This document shows, in pieces, positions 1 through 9,747 of a stretch of DNA of 64,000 nucleotides (its first letter is position 1; each line of letters starts with the position of its first letter). Location of the stretch: positions 248,001-312,000 of the forward strand of contig UCII01000002.1 of assembly GCA_900472485.1 (NCBI GenBank). The letters are read 5' to 3'. The stretch comes from Hyphomicrobiales bacterium. GTDB taxonomy: Bacteria; Pseudomonadota; Alphaproteobacteria; Rhizobiales; Rhizobiaceae. The notes below the pieces were generated by a model. The model saw nothing but the letters and a program-made list of their open reading frames with translations. It ran no database searches and was not told the DNA's origin. The translations under genes and the position numbers were made by a program.

Positions 1-1069
1 CTGCGTCCGCGAGCAATTGCTTTGCCTTGGCGACATCGAGGTGCCAGTCGGGATTCGGCAGTGCGTATTCGAAGTTTTCCGGAACGGGAATGTTTCGTAC
101 CCGGCCGTAAGGACCCATGATGGTCTTCTCGATGCCCTTGTAGTCGATGCCATAGGCAATGGCTTCACGAACCTTCGGATTGGCGAGATATTGATTGCCC
201 GCATTCATCGCCAGCACATAGAAGCCACCCGTCGGCACGCGCTGGATGACGAAATTGCCCTTGGTCTCGAAGGTCTCGAGATCGGATTTGGACAGTGCAT
301 TGCCGATATCGATATCGCCGCGGTCGAGCATCAGCCGCTCGACCTGGCTTTCCGGTACATGGCGGATGATGACGCGCCGCATCTTCGGTGCGCCGGCGAC
401 ATAGGCCTTGTTGGCATCCAGAATGACGATCTCGTTCGGGGTCCATTTGTTCAGCGTGAACGGCCCCGAACCTGCCGAATGGGTACGCAGCCAGGCGTTT
501 CCGGAATCGTCATTCGCGATATGCTTTTGCACCTCGACACTATCAACGACGCTCGAAACGCCCAGCGCCAACCGATAGAGCAGCCCTTCGGCCGTCACCT
601 TGTCCGTCAGGTCGATGCGCACCGTCTTGGCGTCGACCGCATGGATCTGATTGGCGATCGTTTCGGTGGAATAGCCGATGCGCTTGAAATAGGAGGAACC
701 AGACTGGTTGAGCTTCATCAGCCGGGTCAGCGAGAAGACGACGTCACTGGCGGTGACCGGGTTGCCGGAGGCGAAAGTGGCTTCCCGCAATTTCAGCGTC
801 AGCGACTTGCCATCATCCGTCCAGCTTTCCGCCAGCTGCGGCACGATCTTGCCATCCGCGGTCGTTGCGACAAGTCGATCGTAGAGATTGGCAAGGATTT
901 CGAGTGCTTTGGGTTCGGTGGCCTGCTGCGGATCAAGGGACAGCACCTGCGCGAGCGACGTGCCGATCACCAATTGATCTTTGGGTGTAGCCGCCTGAAG
1001 CTGTGGCGCGGCCAATGTCAGCATACCGATTGTGGCGCCGATAAACATGGCCTTCGAAAAGTGCTTCAT
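1..1069 (-). CDS. ABC transporter family-5 solute-binding protein (partial, C-terminus outside window)
   Basis: Periplasmic binding protein of a peptide/oligosaccharide-type (Dpp/Opp, SBP_bac_5) importer. Translating the minus strand from an ATG at 1069 gives MKHFSKAMFIGATIGM..., a clear signal peptide ending near AAPQLQAA. The family pattern follows: an opening like LVIGTSLAQVLSLDPQQAT, then ALEILANLYDRLV, LAESWTDDGKSLTLKLR and SGNPVTASDVVFSLTRL. About 356 codons are present and the frame runs off the window start, so the C-terminal part and the probable downstream permeases are outside. A GGAGGAAGC ribosome site lies just before the ATG. It is divergent from uxuA and kdgD across a 302-base regulatory region. 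That suggests uptake of a uronate-containing oligomer or related plant compound, but the substrate cannot be read from sequence. Confidence 0.9.
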   Translation of the reverse strand, partial: MKHFSKAMFIGATIGMLTLAAPQLQAATPKDQLVIGTSLAQVLSLDPQQATEPKALEILANLYDRLVATTADGKIVPQLAESWTDDGKSLTLKLREATFASGNPVTASDVVFSLTRLMKLNQSGSSYFKRIGYSTETIANQIHAVDAKTVRIDLTDKVTAEGLLYRLALGVSSVVDSVEVQKHIANDDSGNAWLRTHSAGSGPFTLNKWTPNEIVILDANKAYVAGAPKMRRVIIRHVPESQVERLMLDRGDIDIGNALSKSDLETFETKGNFVIQRVPTGGFYVLAMNAGNQYLANPKVREAIAYGIDYKGIEKTIMGPYGRVRNIPVPENFEYALPNPDWHLDVAKAKQLLADA

Positions 1070-1089
1070 TATGCTTCCTCCCTCGAATG

Positions 1090-1347
1090 CTATATAATAC
1101 GTATGATGTTATCCTCATGTCATATTACGATTTATCGAAGATCGGCGATGTTGGCAAGCCCGTGAGAATGCTCCAATGCAAATGAACTGGAGAGGGGGAA
1201 GCGACGAGTGCCGGACGCGGCCAAGGCTGGCCCGAAGGATCGTCGATCCGCCCGGGCCACAGCTTGAGGCCGATTCGAGGCAGGCGCATTGCAGGTGCAA
1301 TAGTGCTCGACACCTCAAAAAATTCATATTATGTCATATGATATGGA
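1090..1347. promoter_or_regulatory. Divergent promoter region with repeated ATGTCATAT elements
   Basis: This AT-rich stretch separates the outward-facing binding-protein and uxuA genes. The 9-mer ATGTCATAT occurs at 1117-1125 and again at 1331-1339. The second copy lies inside an imperfect inverted repeat (CATAT...ATATG, about 1326-1346). A short palindrome ATACGTAT is at 1097-1104. Uronate genes are often controlled by GntR/FadR-type regulators that bind AT-rich palindromes of this general kind. No regulator gene is inside the window, so the protein that binds here is unknown. The element is seen; its role is inference. Confidence 0.4.
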
Positions 1348-1371
1348 TCAATCTCATGGGAGAGACGCTCA

Positions 1372-2346
1372 GTGTATGTAGGAACACAGGTCGAGGCGCG
1401 CGACGATGACGATTACCGCGTTTTCGCACAATTGGGGCTGAAGCATATATGTGCCGACCCACCGGGAAAGCCGGAGAGCTGGACACTGTCCGATCTCGAG
1501 CGCCTTCGCGACAAGGTCGAGAGTTTCGGGCTGATTCTGGATATGATTCAGCTTCCCTTGCCGTCTCAACCGATCGAAAAGGCATCCTATCCTGACATTC
1601 TGCTTGCCGGACCGGACCGCGATCGCCAGATCGATGCGGTCTGCAAGCTCATCGAAGACGTGGCGGCGGCCGGCATTCCCGCGGCAAAATACAATCTCAA
1701 TCTCATCGGCATTCCGCGCACGCCGGAAGAACCTGGACGCGGCGGTTCGATGAATGCGAGCTTCCGCTGGGATAAGGCAGACCACCAGGCCGCCCCTGGC
1801 TTGGCCGGCGTTCTGCCGGAAGACGAGAACTGGGAGCGCATCGATTATTTCCTGGAGCGCGTCGTGCCCGTGGCGGAGAGCAATCGCGTCCGCCTCGCTT
1901 GCCACCCGCACGATCCCTATACACCACCGGGCTATCGCGGCGTCACGCGCGTGCTCGGCTCTGTAGAAGGCTTGAAGAAGTTCGTGCTGATGCGCGAAAG
2001 CCCCTATCACGGGCTGAATTTCTGCCAGGGATCGGTCGGCGAGATGCTCGACAATCCGCGCGAGGAAATCGATGACATCATCCGTTGGTTCGGCACGCGC
2101 GGCAAACTCTTCAACGTTCATTTCCGCAATATTCGCGGCGGCAAGCTGTCCTTCATGGAGACTTTTCCGGATGAGGGCGACATGGACATGGTCCGTTCCG
2201 CGAAGGTCTACAAGGAAGTCGGCTATCAATACATGCTGATGCCGGATCATGTGCCGACCATCAGCGGCCGGGACCCGACCGGCGTCGCCTTCGCCTTCTG
2301 CTACGGCTACATCGCCGCCCTCGTTCAGTCGCTGGAAGGCGTCTGA
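1372..2346 (+). CDS. uxuA: Mannonate dehydratase (D-glucuronate catabolism)
   Basis: UxuA (EC 4.2.1.8) dehydrates D-mannonate to 2-keto-3-deoxygluconate in cytosolic glucuronate breakdown. The 324-residue product is a xylose-isomerase-like TIM barrel. Family signatures seen are LACHPHDPYTPP (near 184), the metal-binding stretch LNFCQGSVGEM (near 222), VHFRNIRGG (near 249) and the C-terminal YMLMPDHVPTI. Length is in the short class common in alphaproteobacteria, shorter than the roughly 394-residue enterobacterial enzyme. The start is GTG at 1372 with GGGAGAG eight bases before it; no in-frame ATG fits. kdgD follows after 38 bases, so the two are co-transcribed. The pair lies opposite the binding-protein gene, consistent with a uronate/aldarate unit. 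Confidence 0.92.
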   Translation: MYVGTQVEARDDDDYRVFAQLGLKHICADPPGKPESWTLSDLERLRDKVESFGLILDMIQLPLPSQPIEKASYPDILLAGPDRDRQIDAVCKLIEDVAAAGIPAAKYNLNLIGIPRTPEEPGRGGSMNASFRWDKADHQAAPGLAGVLPEDENWERIDYFLERVVPVAESNRVRLACHPHDPYTPPGYRGVTRVLGSVEGLKKFVLMRESPYHGLNFCQGSVGEMLDNPREEIDDIIRWFGTRGKLFNVHFRNIRGGKLSFMETFPDEGDMDMVRSAKVYKEVGYQYMLMPDHVPTISGRDPTGVAFAFCYGYIAALVQSLEGV

Positions 2347-2375
2347 GACCCATCGCCCATACCGATCGATAATAG

Positions 2376-3293
<918 letters not shown>

Positions 3294-3363
3294 CGCACAG
3301 CCAAGCACATGCAAATGATCGTCGGCAATGCCGGCGATCGCTCTTTGTCTGAGGAGGACACTC

Positions 3364-4536
3364 GTGGTTGGATTACCATCGGGAATTTTTGCCGCGATCA
3401 TGGCGGGCTCGGCAATGCTTGCATCGACACAAGATGTGTTTGCCAGGACATTCGTCTATGTCTCCGCGGCGACGGACGGGAAGATCGACAGCTACAGCAT
3501 GGATGAGAGGACCGGCACCCTGACGCCGGCGGCGACTTTCGATGCGGGCAAGATGGTGATGCCGATGACCATCGGCCCCGACAAGAAGCATCTTTATGCC
3601 GTCGTGCGCTCGCAGCCCTACCGCGTGCTGACGCTGGCGATCGATCCGGCAACCGGCAATCTGACGCAGGGTGCGGTCGCGGCCTTGCCCGACAGCATGC
3701 CCTATGTGTCGACCGATCCCTCCGGGCGTCTGCTCTTCACCTCCTCCTATGGTGGAAACAAGATCGCGGTCCTGCCGATCGACCCGGATGGCCGTGTGAC
3801 GGACGGCACTCGCCAGATGATCCTGACCGGCCGCAATGCCCATTCGATCGTCAGCGATCCCAAGGGCAAATATGTCTTTGCGACCAATCTCGGCTCCGAC
3901 GTGGTGCTGCAGTTCGTGCTCAATGCCGAGACCGGCATGCTGGAGCCGAACAATCCGCCTGAGATCGCCACCAAGCCGGGTTTCGGGCCGCGCCATATCA
4001 TTTTCGCGCCGGGCGGCAAATCGGTCTATGTCGTCACCGAACTGACCGGCCATGTCATTCACTACAGCCTCGACCCGGCCAAGGGGACGCTCACCGAAGT
4101 CGAAAGCGTCGCATCCGTTCCGGACGACACCGGCCTGTCTCCGGGCATTGCCCCGCCGCCTCCACCGCCGTTCAACGCCACGGCGCCGGCAGTTGCACCT
4201 GTCGATGACGGCAAGCCGAAGGTCTGGGCTGCCGATATCGGCATCACTCCGAACGGTAAATTCCTCTATACGACCGAGCGAACCACGAGCAAGATCGCCC
4301 TCTTCCATGTCACGGAGGGGAGCGGCAACCTCACTTACGTTGCCAATTATCCGACCGAGAAGCAGCCGCGCGGCATCCGCATCGATCCGTCGGGCCGCTT
4401 CCTGATCGCGACCGGAGAAAAATCCGACAAGATCGCCGTCTATGCCATCGACCAGGCAAACGGTGCGCTCACGCCGATCGGCCGTTATCCCGTCGACGCC
4501 GGCGCGAACTGGGTCGAGGTCGTCACTCTTCCCTGA
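3364..4536 (+). CDS. Secreted seven-bladed beta-propeller lactonase (Pgl/YbhE-like)
   Basis: The 390-residue product belongs to the lactonase family related to 6-phosphogluconolactonase and carboxy-muconate cyclase. Repeated blades are visible, for example DPSGRLLFTSSYGGNKIAVLPID, DPKGKYVFATNLGSDVV, APGGKSVYVVTELTGHVI and DPSGRFLIATGEKSDKIAVYAID (each only in part quoted). I choose GTG 3364 because GAGGAGGA lies five bases upstream and the N-terminus becomes a good signal peptide (MVGLPSGIFAAIMAGSAML, cleavage near VFA). An ATG 36 bases upstream is possible. A proline-rich insertion (APPPPPPFNA) lies near residue 265. Export suggests it opens sugar-acid lactones outside the cytosol; hydrolysis of aldaro-lactones for KdgD is my inference. 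The gap to kdgD is 70 bases. Confidence 0.78.
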   Translation: MVGLPSGIFAAIMAGSAMLASTQDVFARTFVYVSAATDGKIDSYSMDERTGTLTPAATFDAGKMVMPMTIGPDKKHLYAVVRSQPYRVLTLAIDPATGNLTQGAVAALPDSMPYVSTDPSGRLLFTSSYGGNKIAVLPIDPDGRVTDGTRQMILTGRNAHSIVSDPKGKYVFATNLGSDVVLQFVLNAETGMLEPNNPPEIATKPGFGPRHIIFAPGGKSVYVVTELTGHVIHYSLDPAKGTLTEVESVASVPDDTGLSPGIAPPPPPPFNATAPAVAPVDDGKPKVWAADIGITPNGKFLYTTERTTSKIALFHVTEGSGNLTYVANYPTEKQPRGIRIDPSGRFLIATGEKSDKIAVYAIDQANGALTPIGRYPVDAGANWVEVVTLP

Positions 4537-4550
4537 AACGAGACAAGGAT

Positions 4551-4587
4551 CACAGCCATTCCGCCTTTGTATGGCGGGATGGCTGTG
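4551..4587 (+). terminator. Strong hairpin after the lactonase gene
   Basis: A 15-base arm (CACAGCCATTCCGCC) pairs with GGCGGGATGGCTGTG across a 7-base loop, with one G-U pair. It lies 14 bases after the lactonase stop codon. There is no long T run behind it, so the terminator call rests on position and stem strength. Confidence 0.55.
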
Positions 4588-4881
4588 CAAGCAATAAAGG
4601 CCGAAGCCCGGCCATGTTCGCGCAGTTTCCTGGCTTTCACATCGGGTAACTGCATTGCGGCTTCGGAAGAAATTGGTGCTGGTCGGATCTCGATCGCCAT
4701 AAAGCCGCCGCGCCACGGCCAGGGGATCGTCACGCTATTGCCTCACAGAAAACGTTTGACGGCCACATTGCCGCCGGATCGTTCCTCAACCCTAACCGGC
4801 GGCTGAATCTAAAACGATATGCCAACCTTCGCTCTACGCCATCAAAGAGGTGTTCCCCCCGCACGACTAAGAGGAATTCAG
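4588..4881. other. Intergenic stretch without a recognised gene
   Basis: I see no convincing gene here. The short open frames on both strands have no ribosome site and no family resemblance. The last 60 bases presumably hold the promoter of the DUF4168 gene, but I cannot point to clear -35/-10 boxes. Confidence 0.4.
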
Positions 4882-5307
4882 ATGATTATTCGTCATATCC
4901 CCGCTGCATCATTGACCGCTGCAGCCTTGAGCCTGATGGTTCTCAGCACTCAAGCGTTCGCACAGCAAGCAACGCAAGAGCAACAACCTGCCCAAGCGCA
5001 GCAGCCCGATAGCAACGCTGCCGCTGCCCCAGTCAGCGATCAAAAGATAGAGGCTTTTGCGGTCGCTTATCTCCAGGTGGACAAGATCAGGCAGGAATAT
5101 TCGGCCAAGATCGGCGCAACACAGGATCCGACCGCGAAACAACAGCTGCAGACCGAAGCAAGCAAGCAGATGGTGCAGGCTGTTCAGACTTCTCCGGGGA
5201 TGTCGGTAGACGAATATAACGCAATTCTGACGGCCGCGAAGAAGGACCCGGCACTCGTCAAGAAGGTCCAGGACAAGATTCAGAAAGCCGAGCCGGCCCA
5301 GCAGTAA
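4882..5307 (+). CDS. DUF4168 secreted protein
   Basis: A 141-residue exported protein of the DUF4168 family; its molecular role is not known. The ATG at 4882 is preceded by AAGAGGAA. It gives a signal peptide MIIRHIPAASLTAAALSLMV ending near TQAFA. After a Gln/Ala-rich linker, residues 55-135 carry the family pattern: FAVAYLQVDKIRQEYSAKI, then MVQAVQTSPGMSVDEYN, then AILTAAKKDPALVKKVQDKI. A longer frame starts at 4819, but it adds an arginine-rich leader that would disrupt the signal peptide. It stands alone between the hairpins at 4551 and 5342. Many rhizobia have one or more copies, usually in the envelope. Confidence 0.8.
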   Translation: MIIRHIPAASLTAAALSLMVLSTQAFAQQATQEQQPAQAQQPDSNAAAAPVSDQKIEAFAVAYLQVDKIRQEYSAKIGATQDPTAKQQLQTEASKQMVQAVQTSPGMSVDEYNAILTAAKKDPALVKKVQDKIQKAEPAQQ

Positions 5308-5341
5308 ACGACGGCACGATCTCCAAATGAATTGATCTCAT

Positions 5342-5376
5342 GCCGGGGCGTCGACCGGCCTTTTCGACGCCCCGGC
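5342..5376. terminator. Bidirectional terminator hairpin
   Basis: A perfect 13-base stem, GCCGGGGCGTCGA paired with TCGACGCCCCGGC, closes a 9-base loop that includes TTT. It lies between two convergent genes (DUF4168 and the secreted HHExxS protein) and can serve both. Confidence 0.7.
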
Positions 5377-5395
5377 AGCGAGGCGGTCGGCCGGC

Positions 5396-6220
5396 CTATC
5401 GCCGGGCTGCTTTCAGCAGACCGTTTCGAGCGAAGGTTTCGCGCAGCCGCTCATCGATGGCGACGTAGGAATCGAGTGTCAGCGCGAGTTTTCTCGCAAT
5501 GACAGGCACACTTTCGGCCAGCTTTATCAGGCGCCCCGGATCGGAAAACACAATTTCTGCATAGGTATTGAAGTCATTCTCCGAGGTCGTTGCGCCATAA
5601 GCGGAGAGAAAACCGGTTTCCACCGGCGGAGCGGTTTGGGCATTGCGCGCGATCTGATCGGTCGCGCTGTTCTGAAATTGCCAACCGGCCGGCTCGAGCG
5701 CGGTGAAAGCTCGCTGCAGGGCATCGTTGCGCAACCAGATGAAAGAACTCGTTTCGTGGTGCACGCCAAGCTCTGCGGTCAGCTGACGGGTCTCGGCCGA
5801 TACGTTGGAGGGCGCGGCGAGAAATATCCAGTCTAGTCCATAGGTGCCGCCCGCTTCGGCACCGTCGATCAAAATCTTGCCGGCGATGAAGATCGCCTTG
5901 ATGATCCGGCCGAGGCATTGTTCCGGGTAAGCTTCGAAAGCCCTGGCAATGCCGCGCAGCGAGTCCTTTACGGCCGTGTGGTCGGCAGCGCTCAACACGA
6001 CCCCCTCCACCGGCGCATCGGCGGGTAGATAGGGCGGCACGTAGAAGGTCGATGGATCGCCAAAACCGATCGTCAGGCCCTGTTGCCGCCCAAGCTTGGC
6101 CGCACACGCATCAGGATCGGCAAGGGCATCCTCTTTCGGTGTCGACCGGCCGAGAAGGTAAGAACCGCTCCCGGCCAGAACCACTGCCGCGCCAAGTAGA
6201 AGACGTCGTGAGACAATCAA
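5396..6220 (-). CDS. Secreted protein with HHExxS motif, possible zinc metallohydrolase, function unknown
   Basis: I do not recognise a named family. The 274-residue product begins MIVSRRLLLGAAVVLAGSGS, an uncleaved anchor or signal peptide. At about residue 152 it has GVHHETSSFIWLR, and about 60 residues later SENDFNTYAEIVF. A His-His-Glu helix followed by an acidic DFxxYAE segment resembles some secreted zinc metallopeptidase-like proteins, but the canonical HExxH second histidine is replaced by serine, so activity is uncertain. The start is TTG at 6220. It overlaps the stop of the LysM gene in TTGA, so the two are translationally coupled and probably act together at the cell wall. Confidence 0.6.
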   Translation of the reverse strand: MIVSRRLLLGAAVVLAGSGSYLLGRSTPKEDALADPDACAAKLGRQQGLTIGFGDPSTFYVPPYLPADAPVEGVVLSAADHTAVKDSLRGIARAFEAYPEQCLGRIIKAIFIAGKILIDGAEAGGTYGLDWIFLAAPSNVSAETRQLTAELGVHHETSSFIWLRNDALQRAFTALEPAGWQFQNSATDQIARNAQTAPPVETGFLSAYGATTSENDFNTYAEIVFSDPGRLIKLAESVPVIARKLALTLDSYVAIDERLRETFARNGLLKAARR

Positions 6221-7344
6221 TGTGCCAGCCCGACCCGGGCACCGACGTGCACGGCGGCCGGAACCGCTGCGCGTGGCAAGGCTATGGTGGCGGCACCGCG
6301 AAGCATAGCGAGGCCGCGCGTCAGCGAAGCGCCGGCGGCAGCAAAGGAGGCCGGATCATCGGCAACGCCGACGCCGCCGGAGAAGAAATCCTCGACCAGG
6401 GTGCCGACGACAATGACGCCAGCGCCGATGACCAGACCGGTGCCGATGACACGGCTCCAGTTGGTCCCTTCCTCGGGCTCGCGGATCCGTATCGTGTCAC
6501 GCACGGCCTGGGGCGAGGGTGCCGACGGAGGAATGTGAGCCTTTGGCGTGATCAGAATGACGAAGGCTACGCTCATGGCGACATAGTGGAATGGGCCGAT
6601 CCTGCCCTGCAGCTTGGGGAAGCGGACCTCGGCACGCAGCTTCGGTATCGGGCTGCTGGAGCTGAACTCGACACCGACGGCGGTGGCCGCCGCGTTCGGC
6701 GTTGTGCTCTGGCTGACTAGCATGGAACGCACCGTCACTTCTTTTTTCTTCGAATCGTAGATGAAGCGCGTGTCGCCGACGAGCTGGCCGAAGGCGACGT
6801 TGGCCTGCTGCGAGATCTGTGTCTCCAGCCGTCCGCCGTTGCTCACGTAGGTTGCCGGGTAGCGCTTGTCCGTCATCAGGACGACATCGCCGGTCATACG
6901 GAACTCGATCGTCGCCGTCGGAGTCTCGATGACGGGCATCGTCAGATCGTTCAAGCGGTACTTGATCGAGATCGGCGAATAGACGTGCGGCAATTCCTTC
7001 TTCAGTTCCGTAGCCGGGTTGCCGGTGCGAAGCGGCTGCGGGGAGGCGGAATGCGGCGCCGGCGTGGTGGCGGATGTCGAGGGATTATGATGCTGCGACG
7101 TATGCCGCGGATGGTGATGACCATTGCTGCCATGCTCGCGCTGACCCGGCAGAACGGGGATCAGAATTGTGCTGCCGGCATGGATCAAATCCGGATCGGG
7201 AATTCCATGGCCGGTGGCACGAATGACATCGCGGCGGTTATTATAGCGCCAGATACGCGGCCATTGCGCACCATGGCCGAGGTGTTCGTGGGCAATAGAC
7301 CAGAGCGTATCGCCCACCTTGATCTGATATCGTGTGCCGATCAT
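6217..7344 (-). CDS. LysM-domain protein with C-terminal membrane segments
   Basis: The 375-residue product opens with a LysM domain (residues about 5-62: YQIKVGDTLWSIAHEHLG, then WPRIWRYNNRRDVI and AGSTILIPVLPG), which binds peptidoglycan or chitin-like glycans. A His/Ser/Pro-rich linker follows, then a beta-rich central part. Two hydrophobic segments come near residues 260-280 (FHYVAMSVAFVILITP) and 310-325 (VIGTGLVIGAGVIVVGTLV). The long LysM of this type, with PDPDLIHAG, is also found in baseplate-like and toxin-delivery proteins. ATG 7344 is favoured over an upstream start at 7401 because GGGGGA lies six bases before it. It is translationally coupled to the downstream HHExxS gene. Function is unknown beyond glycan binding. 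Confidence 0.72.
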   Translation of the reverse strand: MIGTRYQIKVGDTLWSIAHEHLGHGAQWPRIWRYNNRRDVIRATGHGIPDPDLIHAGSTILIPVLPGQREHGSNGHHHPRHTSQHHNPSTSATTPAPHSASPQPLRTGNPATELKKELPHVYSPISIKYRLNDLTMPVIETPTATIEFRMTGDVVLMTDKRYPATYVSNGGRLETQISQQANVAFGQLVGDTRFIYDSKKKEVTVRSMLVSQSTTPNAAATAVGVEFSSSSPIPKLRAEVRFPKLQGRIGPFHYVAMSVAFVILITPKAHIPPSAPSPQAVRDTIRIREPEEGTNWSRVIGTGLVIGAGVIVVGTLVEDFFSGGVGVADDPASFAAAGASLTRGLAMLRGAATIALPRAAVPAAVHVGARVGLAH

Positions 7345-7617
7345 ACTTTTCCCCCGTGCGTTGCTTAAAGGAATAGGATAGTTGGCTGGAGCGCCTGTCA
7401 ACGCCGTATCAGGTTTTCGCTATCGTCATATGACAATAAGATTACTAATCATACCTGGCGTAGAGATATTCCACCGTTAGCTGTATCCAAACGGTCGTGC
7501 TGCCGATGGCCCGCGGCGGTCGTGGGCAGCACGGAATTCAACTTGCGTGGCGCCTCGAGGCTGGAAGGCCGGAGCTGCCTATCGGTTCACGACTCCGGCA
7601 TAGCCGCGGCTTATTCC

Positions 7618-8646
7618 TTACCGAAGCTTGGCCCGGAAGAAATTGATCAACTGAGCGTTCATGCGGCGGTGAAACGCTGCTCGATCGAAGCCGTTCGAAT
7701 CAGCGCATATCTCAGGCGCGTGCTTGGCGAGCACCGCACTGCATGGCGGCAGAAAATCATAATGTCCTGCATGTGCCACGACATGCATCTCGGGCGGATG
7801 AGGCAATGCAATGCGCACCGCCTCGTCATACCAGGGATTGGGTTGATGGCGGTCATCGGCGGCACGCCACAGCTGGACCGGAACCGTTACGTCGCTCAAG
7901 CCGCCGCTCGAGAAGGTGAACCCAAATGCCGGAGCGGCCACCGCTATCGCCTTGATGCGCTGGTCTCGCACCCAGGGATCGGGCGGAACTGGTAAAGCGG
8001 CCACAGAGCTGACGCCGGCTTTCATAAGTGCGGAGCACAGATCATGCGTGGGATGATCGCGGCAATAGGGGTCGATCAGGCTCAAATCGGGTTTTCCTCC
8101 GGCAGCCACGAGTACGGTGAAACCCCCATTCGAAAAGCCGAAAGCGCCGATCCGCCCGGAGTCTACGTGAGCATGATCTCGCCAATCGTCGAGGACGAAG
8201 GTAATCAGGCGATTCAGCTGCAGCGGCCGCCGCCAAAGTTTCAGCACCTGTCGCTGATCGTCGAAAGTGTCACCCGCATGATCGACCGCGGCAACGATGA
8301 AGCCTGCATGGGCGAGCGCGAGGGCGGTGTCGTAATGGCTGGCGAACGATCCCGCGCCACCGTGAGAAATGACGACCAGCGGCAGATCGCCTCCGGCGAC
8401 CGCACCATCCGGCGCCACCAATTGGGTGAAAGTCTCCAAACGTGTGTTCCGGGGTCGGACAGGCGTCGGATACCAGATGCCCGCGTGCAACGGAGGCTCG
8501 CTACCGTTCGGAACGGCTATCTCCTGAAAGCCGACAAACGTATGATCTTCAGCATGAGCCGCGTCCGAAAAAACCATGACGAGTACAGCAGCAGCCCGCC
8601 ACCATAGGCGAAAAATCGACAGGATCGAACGCGTCTTTCCACTCAT
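7618..8646 (-). CDS. Predicted dienelactone-hydrolase-like alpha/beta hydrolase, secreted
   Basis: The 342-residue alpha/beta hydrolase is related to the predicted dienelactone hydrolases (COG4188 type). A signal peptide ends near DAAHA (about residue 32). The catalytic triad can be proposed from the nucleophile elbow GAFGFSNGGF (Ser near 175), the aspartate in LWRAADDRH (near 268) and the histidine in HAGHYDFLPPC (near 296). The oxyanion stretch is VVISHGGAGSF. The substrate is unknown; export suggests a periplasmic ester or lactone. The downstream 270-base gap towards the LysM gene has no obvious gene. The upstream TraB-like gene is 170 bases away, so it probably has its own promoter. Confidence 0.8.
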   Translation of the reverse strand: MSGKTRSILSIFRLWWRAAAVLVMVFSDAAHAEDHTFVGFQEIAVPNGSEPPLHAGIWYPTPVRPRNTRLETFTQLVAPDGAVAGGDLPLVVISHGGAGSFASHYDTALALAHAGFIVAAVDHAGDTFDDQRQVLKLWRRPLQLNRLITFVLDDWRDHAHVDSGRIGAFGFSNGGFTVLVAAGGKPDLSLIDPYCRDHPTHDLCSALMKAGVSSVAALPVPPDPWVRDQRIKAIAVAAPAFGFTFSSGGLSDVTVPVQLWRAADDRHQPNPWYDEAVRIALPHPPEMHVVAHAGHYDFLPPCSAVLAKHAPEICADSNGFDRAAFHRRMNAQLINFFRAKLR

Positions 8647-8816
8647 TGTCGGTCAGCCTCCGTAAATATGAGAGTCGATCGGCATCACGTTCGGATTGCA
8701 GCTGTGCGACAAGGCCGCAGTGCCCTTGATTGCCGCGAACGGAGCCATGTTTCATCAGTCCTCGAATGGGATAAATACCTTGATGGAGCGTGCAGCTTTC
8801 ATGGGCACCGGCAGCA

Positions 8817-9677
8817 CTATGCCAATGCCGCTATCTTGAAGCCGTTTGATTTCATGAGTTCCAGGATGCCGTCATCACCCAGTAAGACAGCCAACGGGAG
8901 AAGGAGAAAATTCTTCGTCGATTCAATTCTCAAGATCTGTTTGAGAAGTAGCGCCTTGAATTGTGCACCGGCCAGAGATCCAAGCGGGCTGACCACGCCT
9001 TCTTTGGCTATTGCCTCTCGCAACTGCGTGATCTCAGATACTCGCCGTTGCTTGTAAAGTGTTTCCATATAGCCACCGATAGGCCCTAGTTGGCGGCGCT
9101 TTTCGAGAAGATAGCTGATTTGATGTGCGCCGACTGCCTTCAGTGTGAACGTATCGGGTGGCGACCATATCGACGTCAGCTCCATATCGCTTATCAGCGG
9201 GGAGATTTGCTTTCCACCGGAGCGGACATGATCCATGATCACACCCTCGACACTTGGTGCCCATGAGTGTTGTCCTTCGCCCATCAGCAACAAGGCCACT
9301 ACGTATCCTGGAAGACGTTCAACTGGGGAACCTGCTGCTGCCGGCATAATGCGGCGTAGATCGTCTGCATCCGTCGGCGGCAAATCGGGAAGAACCGGTG
9401 GTACTTGTTTTATATTCGTCGAGGACTTCAAGTGCGGAGCATTCGGGCCGATGTCGGTATAGACCGAACTTGCCTGATCGGATATCCGCTCTCCATCGCG
9501 AACGATGTCGGATACCAGTGCGGCACCGATGCGTTCATAGCCGAAGATGGCGATTGATCGATCTGCCAGGTTCGCTTGCCAGAATACTGCATTATCGTCA
9601 CTTGCCGCGGCGCTTTGGCCTGCCTGAACCGTCAAGGCGCAAGCCAGAATGGCAAACTGCCGACGTGTTAGATGCAT
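8817..9677 (-). CDS. TraB/GumN-like secreted protein (divergent)
   Basis: The 286-residue exported protein has a signal peptide MHLTRRQFAILACALTVQAG with a Tat-like TRRQFA. The C-terminal half looks like a divergent TraB/GumN member. It has an EGVIMDHVRSGGKQISPL stretch in the position of the family's acidic/lysine motif, a repeated helix RRVSEITQLREAIA, and the family-style ending LLGDDGILELMKSNGFKI. The N-terminal histidine motif usual in the family is not clear (FGYERIGAALV), so a catalytic role is doubtful. GGAGG lies six bases before the ATG at 9677. It lies just downstream of the lyase-like gene in the same direction. The family assignment is tentative. Confidence 0.5.
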   Translation of the reverse strand: MHLTRRQFAILACALTVQAGQSAAASDDNAVFWQANLADRSIAIFGYERIGAALVSDIVRDGERISDQASSVYTDIGPNAPHLKSSTNIKQVPPVLPDLPPTDADDLRRIMPAAAGSPVERLPGYVVALLLMGEGQHSWAPSVEGVIMDHVRSGGKQISPLISDMELTSIWSPPDTFTLKAVGAHQISYLLEKRRQLGPIGGYMETLYKQRRVSEITQLREAIAKEGVVSPLGSLAGAQFKALLLKQILRIESTKNFLLLPLAVLLGDDGILELMKSNGFKIAALA

Positions 9678-9747
9678 GCTGGTCCTCCATTGACCATTTC
9701 AGACGGGTCTGAAGCGCAGATTGATCGGGTCGTTCCGAATATCGCCA

